This document shows, piece after piece, positions 61,392 to 64,000 of a stretch of DNA of 64,000 nucleotides. Within the stretch, counting starts at the first letter, position 1. The number at the start of each line of letters is the position of its first letter. A program made the position numbers and the translations under genes. Origin of the DNA: Bacteroidota bacterium (lineage in GTDB: Bacteria; Bacteroidota; Bacteroidia; Bacteroidales; FEN-979); assembly GCA_026391805.1 (NCBI GenBank), contig JAPLDJ010000024.1:234014-298013 (forward strand). Reading direction: 5' to 3'. The notes below the pieces were generated by a model that saw nothing but the letters and a program-made list of their open reading frames with translations, was not told the origin of the DNA and made no database searches.

Positions 61392-62870
61392 ATGGATAAA
61401 GACGGACGACCAATGAATCATGACAGAATTAAGAACTGTGTAGCGAACCTCACATTGAATCCACGGGCATCTGTATTCAGACATAACGGTGGCTTCTATT
61501 TATTCGATCCGGCAACTCGTACTTATGCTTCGATGAATGAACCTATGCTGGCGTTCATCACAAATCCAGACGATACCAACTTATTCGACGAAATATCTAA
61601 CAATGAATGCAAGAAAATAGAGGATGTCGTTAATCATCTGTATAGGATAGGCATTTTAATTTCGCCGGAATCCGCAGACAAGATTGACATGTGCAGTGAG
61701 TTCGAAAGCCACTCTTTAACGACTCAATTGGTCCTTTTTGTTACAACTAAGTGCAATCTTCAATGCACATACTGTTATGCCCACGGAGGGGATTCAGAAA
61801 AGACAATTAGTAGAGATATCTGGCGTCTTGCGATGGATTATTTTTTTTCGCCTCTTAATTTGGGTACTGCCCAGAAAATGGCAAAAGTTAAAAATGTGAA
61901 CTTGACACTCCATGGCGGTGGAGAACCAACAGTTGAATTTGCAATATTAAAAGAAATTGTTGCGGACTTCCAGGAACGTGCTAATTCTGAAGGCTTGCAG
62001 TCATCTATTAGTATAGGCACCAATGGTACTTATAATGATTCAATATATCAATGGATTATTGAGAACAACATAAACGTGAATATCAGTCTTGACGGTACTC
62101 GTGATGTCCAAAATCGATTGCGCCCTTACCGTTCCGGCCAACCAAGTTATGATATCGTGGTACACAATCTGAAAGGTTTGGTCAAAACGGGCAGGCATGT
62201 TGCCTTTCGAGCCACCATAACTGACGAAACTGTAGAAACAATGAATGAGACTGTTGAGCTGGCGAAGGAATTGGGCATAGCTACAGTTCATTTCGAACCT
62301 GTTACACTGTCGGGACGACGCGCCACTACCGGTCTTGCGAGACCTGATGCGGAGCAGTTCGCCGAGAAGTTTTTGCAGTGTTTCCTTTTAGGTCTGAAGC
62401 ACGACATTACTGTCAAATGGTCAGGCCTACGCTGCTTCGAACATTCCAATCAACAATTCTGTGGTGCCTGTGGTCAAAACTTCTGCGTCACTCCTGACGG
62501 GAATATTACAACCTGCTATGAGGTGCTTGAATCTAATGATCCGGCGGCAGGTATTTTTTTCATAGGTAACGTCGATCTGATTCATGGCCGGGTTGTGTGG
62601 GACCAATCACGCATCGAGAAATTGAAACAACGGATTACTGAGAATATATACGCTTGCAAGGGTTGTTTCCTCAGATATCAATGTGCCGGAGACTGTCCGA
62701 TAAAAAGTTTTAGATATTCTAAACGTGACCTTTATTCCCCAGATCCTTATCGCTGTCAAATTTCCGACCGGATTAACAAGCAACTTATCGCATGGTTAGC
62801 CGATGGCTTGATTTTTCCTCGTGATGTTGAACAAGCAAGTATTATTTCTTTAAACCATCATATTATTTAA
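61392..62870 (+). CDS. Radical SAM/SPASM peptide maturase with PqqD-like N-terminal domain
   Basis: The 492-residue protein is built like enzymes that modify ribosomally made peptides (thioether or C-C crosslinks). Residues about 18-95 are PqqD-like, a RiPP recognition fold (ASVFRHNGGFYLFDPATRTY; SMNEPMLAFI). The radical SAM core follows with CX3CX2C as Cys121, 125 and 128 (TTKCNLQCTYCYAHGG), the GGEP segment (LHGGGEPTVEF) and LDGTRD. The C-terminus is SPASM-like with Cys348, 357, 360, 365, 375, 422, 425, 431 and 435, enough for two auxiliary Fe-S clusters. The precursor-like gene follows after 15 bases. It does not obviously match a described subfamily, though that needs a profile search. 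An alternative start is the Met at residue 8. Confidence 0.88.
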   Translation: MDKDGRPMNHDRIKNCVANLTLNPRASVFRHNGGFYLFDPATRTYASMNEPMLAFITNPDDTNLFDEISNNECKKIEDVVNHLYRIGILISPESADKIDMCSEFESHSLTTQLVLFVTTKCNLQCTYCYAHGGDSEKTISRDIWRLAMDYFFSPLNLGTAQKMAKVKNVNLTLHGGGEPTVEFAILKEIVADFQERANSEGLQSSISIGTNGTYNDSIYQWIIENNINVNISLDGTRDVQNRLRPYRSGQPSYDIVVHNLKGLVKTGRHVAFRATITDETVETMNETVELAKELGIATVHFEPVTLSGRRATTGLARPDAEQFAEKFLQCFLLGLKHDITVKWSGLRCFEHSNQQFCGACGQNFCVTPDGNITTCYEVLESNDPAAGIFFIGNVDLIHGRVVWDQSRIEKLKQRITENIYACKGCFLRYQCAGDCPIKSFRYSKRDLYSPDPYRCQISDRINKQLIAWLADGLIFPRDVEQASIISLNHHII

Positions 62871-62872
62871 GA

Positions 62873-62878
62873 AAGGAG
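62873..62878 (+). promoter_or_regulatory. Strong Shine-Dalgarno site for the precursor peptide
   Basis: AAGGAG seven bases before the ATG at 62886. Bacteroidota genes rarely use such sites and the neighbours lack it, so it points to high precursor translation or a foreign origin. Confidence 0.8.
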
Positions 62879-62885
62879 AATTGCT

Positions 62886-63194
62886 ATGAAAGAAAAAAAT
62901 GAACCCCAAATCCGTATTGTGACTCTTAACGAAAGGTCAACATCCAAGAAATTTGGTAACAAAGCGGAAGACTACACAGGTTATGATACATTCCATTCTT
63001 CGTGTCCTTCTTTTTGCACACCCCAAACACCTGTTCCTCCATGCAAGTGCGATGATTACCAAACACCGGTTCCTCCATGCAAGTGCGATGATCACCAAAC
63101 ACCCAGTCCTCCATGCTCGGATTGCCTTACGATGCCCCAGAAAGATAAAGTCCAGCCCAGAACATTTTTCAAGAAAGGACCATATTCAAGCTGA
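62886..63194 (+). CDS. Cys/Pro-rich RiPP precursor peptide candidate with three 12-residue repeats
   Basis: The 102-residue product has no signal peptide. Residues 1-38 are a charged, leader-like part (MKEKNEPQIRIVTLNERS...). Residues 40-80 carry eight Cys (40, 44, 53, 55, 65, 67, 77, 80) and three tandem 12-residue units: QTPVPPCKCDDY (47-58), QTPVPPCKCDDH (59-70) and QTPSPPCSDCLT (71-82). The last 20 residues (MPQKDKVQPRTFFKKGPYSS) are a basic follower. The first two units share CxC and an Asp pair, the third has CxxC. It is presumed to be the substrate of the radical SAM protein 15 bases upstream; the nature of the modification and the fate of the product are unknown. Two other frames through the repeat also stay open because the repeat length is a multiple of three. 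Confidence 0.82.
   Translation: MKEKNEPQIRIVTLNERSTSKKFGNKAEDYTGYDTFHSSCPSFCTPQTPVPPCKCDDYQTPVPPCKCDDHQTPSPPCSDCLTMPQKDKVQPRTFFKKGPYSS
63024..63131 (+). repeat. Three tandem 36-bp units in the precursor gene
   Basis: Units 63024-63059, 63060-63095 and 63096-63131. The first two differ at only two of 36 positions, the third is more diverged at its end. Each encodes one 12-residue core repeat; there are no spacers, so it is not a CRISPR array. Confidence 0.9.
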
Positions 63195-63239
63195 CACATC
63201 AGAAACAAATGTCGCTAAGAAAAGCTCTGTAAGAGCTTA

Positions 63240-63420
63240 ATCTGAATAACCATGTACAACGTGCATGGCAAAGATCCCTCCTACAATCACAGCCCTGAAA
63301 GGGCTGAACCTCATAGTACAGCCCCTTAAGGGTTGTGACTTTTACGACGGCTTCTACCGTGGATTTCATCCACGGATATTTTGATGATGCCACTTCGTGG
63401 CAATTATCCGATGATTCCTT
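63240..63420. repeat. Block of palindromic intergenic repeats
   Basis: A chain of hairpins with no gene: CAGCCCTGAAAGGGCTG (about 63289-63305), CAGCCCCTTAAGGGGTTG-like (about 63320), CCGTGGATTTCATCCACGG (about 63358-63376) and TGCCACTTCGTGGCA (about 63388-63402). The CAGCCCTGAAAGGGCTG and GTGGATTT..CCAC types are dispersed in many Bacteroidota genomes. It separates the RiPP-like pair from the next gene and might act as transcript end for it. Confidence 0.7.
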
Positions 63421-63492
63421 CCTTGTTTCATATTTTTATTTTCTCCTTAATCGGTTGAGGAGGGAAAAGATAATACAAAAATGAAAAAAGAT

Positions 63493-63741
63493 TTAATTGT
63501 AGGTTTTGGGTTCACCACAATGGGGACAAACAGCCGGTCTCCCCTCAAATCTTTTGCCACATTTCTTGCAACCACTTATAACACCTATTCCTGTTTCCCT
63601 TGACCAAGCTGAAATAATCCGGTCTGTGTTTCGAACAGCTCTACTAATATTACCAAGTGCAACGGCCATTACGAAAAAAACAATTAGGGCAATAAAACTG
63701 ACAATTGCAGTTAAAATTCCCATAAGTCCCAGAGCTTCCAT
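63493..63741 (-). CDS. Small membrane protein with a C-terminal zinc ribbon
   Basis: The 82-residue product has an N-terminal membrane segment (about 5-30, LGLMGILTAIVSFIALIVFF) and a C-terminal zinc-ribbon GCKKCGKRFEGRPAVCPHCG (about 57-76) with four Cys in CxxC...CxxC form. Predicted to be inner-membrane with the ribbon in the cytoplasm. Such proteins are common, with no assigned role. It faces the RiPP-like pair across the palindromic block. Confidence 0.75.
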   Translation of the reverse strand: MEALGLMGILTAIVSFIALIVFFVMAVALGNISRAVRNTDRIISAWSRETGIGVISGCKKCGKRFEGRPAVCPHCGEPKTYN

Positions 63742-63838
63742 ATATTCTGTTTTAATGTTTAAGGAGGAAAGGTAATATTAAAGATTCGTTTTTTATTTAC
63801 TTTTCGTAAATTGCAATAAGATCCTTAATTGTAATATC

Positions 63839-64000
63839 ATGAAAAAGTCAATACCACTTCTTTTTTGCATTGTTTCATTGGTCCTGGCCCCATCAACCCA
63901 TGCACAAACCCAGGGATTAAAACTCTGTTATATTGATTCAAAAACAGGGGATACAATAAAGGCAACCTATTGGAAAAGACTTATAAAAACATCGGATTAC
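63839..64000 (+). CDS. Exported protein, N-terminal part (runs off window)
   Basis: ATG 63839 opens a frame that continues to the window edge (54 codons): MKKSIPLLFCIVSLVLAPST then HAQTQGLKLCYIDSKTGDTI. A signal peptide with cleavage near THA-QTQ is clear. The rest is too short to assign. A Cys at residue 10 lies inside the hydrophobic stretch, so lipoprotein processing is unlikely. It lies 97 bases from the divergent zinc-ribbon gene. Confidence 0.7.
   Translation, partial: MKKSIPLLFCIVSLVLAPSTHAQTQGLKLCYIDSKTGDTIKATYWKRLIKTSDY

Noticed and set aside
63024-63131. CRISPR-like array
   Set aside because: Only three directly adjacent units with no unique spacers, all within one coding frame; no cas genes.
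62926-63240. Overlapping ORFs in two other frames across the precursor repeats
   Set aside because: The 36-bp unit is a multiple of three, so all frames stay open; only the frame at 62886 has the AAGGAG site, the leader-like segment and the balanced Cys/Pro pattern.
1-64000. tRNA, rRNA, tmRNA or RNase P genes
   Set aside because: No TTCGAATCC-type T-arm, CCA-ended cloverleaf or rRNA-like segment was seen by eye; a covariance-model scan would be the decisive check.

Overview
The window reads as a chromosome segment of a Bacteroidota bacterium of moderate GC, probably near Bacteroidales or an uncultured relative. Support comes from type IX secretion (T9SS) C-terminal sorting domains of type A and type B, many Bacteroidota-type promoters (-7 TAnnTTTG, some with a -33 TTTG/TTG), general absence of Shine-Dalgarno sites, PorT-like outer-membrane barrels, and a Fur-type regulator directly ahead of purA. 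No rRNA, tRNA or CRISPR was found.

Layout. 1-15.9 kb is mostly housekeeping: phoH (partial), a SAM hydroxide adenosyltransferase-like gene, a His-rich barrel, lepA, a large T9SS type B protein, a bifunctional Rel (ppGpp) enzyme, fur-purA, and the rimP-nusA-infB operon with a terminator-like hairpin in its leader. 16.4-20.5 kb is an EmrA-EmrB-TolC tripartite efflux operon. 20.6-27.2 kb carries a triple-FKBP isomerase, a cupin, a barrel, a PNGase F-like T9SS cargo with a LamG domain inside it, and a small membrane protein. 27.4-36.7 kb holds three tandem paralogous giant beta-strand-repeat exoproteins that share a C-terminal module but lack a recognisable T9SS domain. 37-41.6 kb has an exported peroxiredoxin, an esterase-like T9SS protein, two small hypotheticals and a methyltransferase.

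41.7-60.4 kb is one long, tightly coupled minus-strand surface-polysaccharide cluster: five separate glycosyltransferase genes (one a TMTC-like GT-C/TPR protein), two methyltransferases, a sugar epimerase, a membrane sulfatase-fold enzyme, a two-domain membrane-anchored protein, a 54-residue LYIDPGTGS microprotein, a Wzm/Wzt ABC exporter, and a 1685-residue fusion (sulfotransferase - about 33 uninterrupted heptads of coiled coil - GT4 - GT2 - GT4). I infer ABC-dependent glycan export in which the fusion could couple polymerisation, sulfation and perhaps length control.

60.5-64 kb is accessory. It has a small exported protein with two AP.TP.EADF motifs, IS21-like terminal repeats, and a two-gene RiPP-type locus: a PqqD-like/radical SAM/SPASM maturase followed, behind a strong Shine-Dalgarno site, by a 102-residue precursor with three 12-residue Pro/Cys repeats (8 Cys). 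This pair is the best candidate for an undescribed system. A palindromic repeat block, a zinc-ribbon membrane protein and a truncated exported protein close the window. Intergenic DNA throughout carries dispersed low-complexity and palindromic repeats, one of which sits in frame inside a glycosyltransferase gene.
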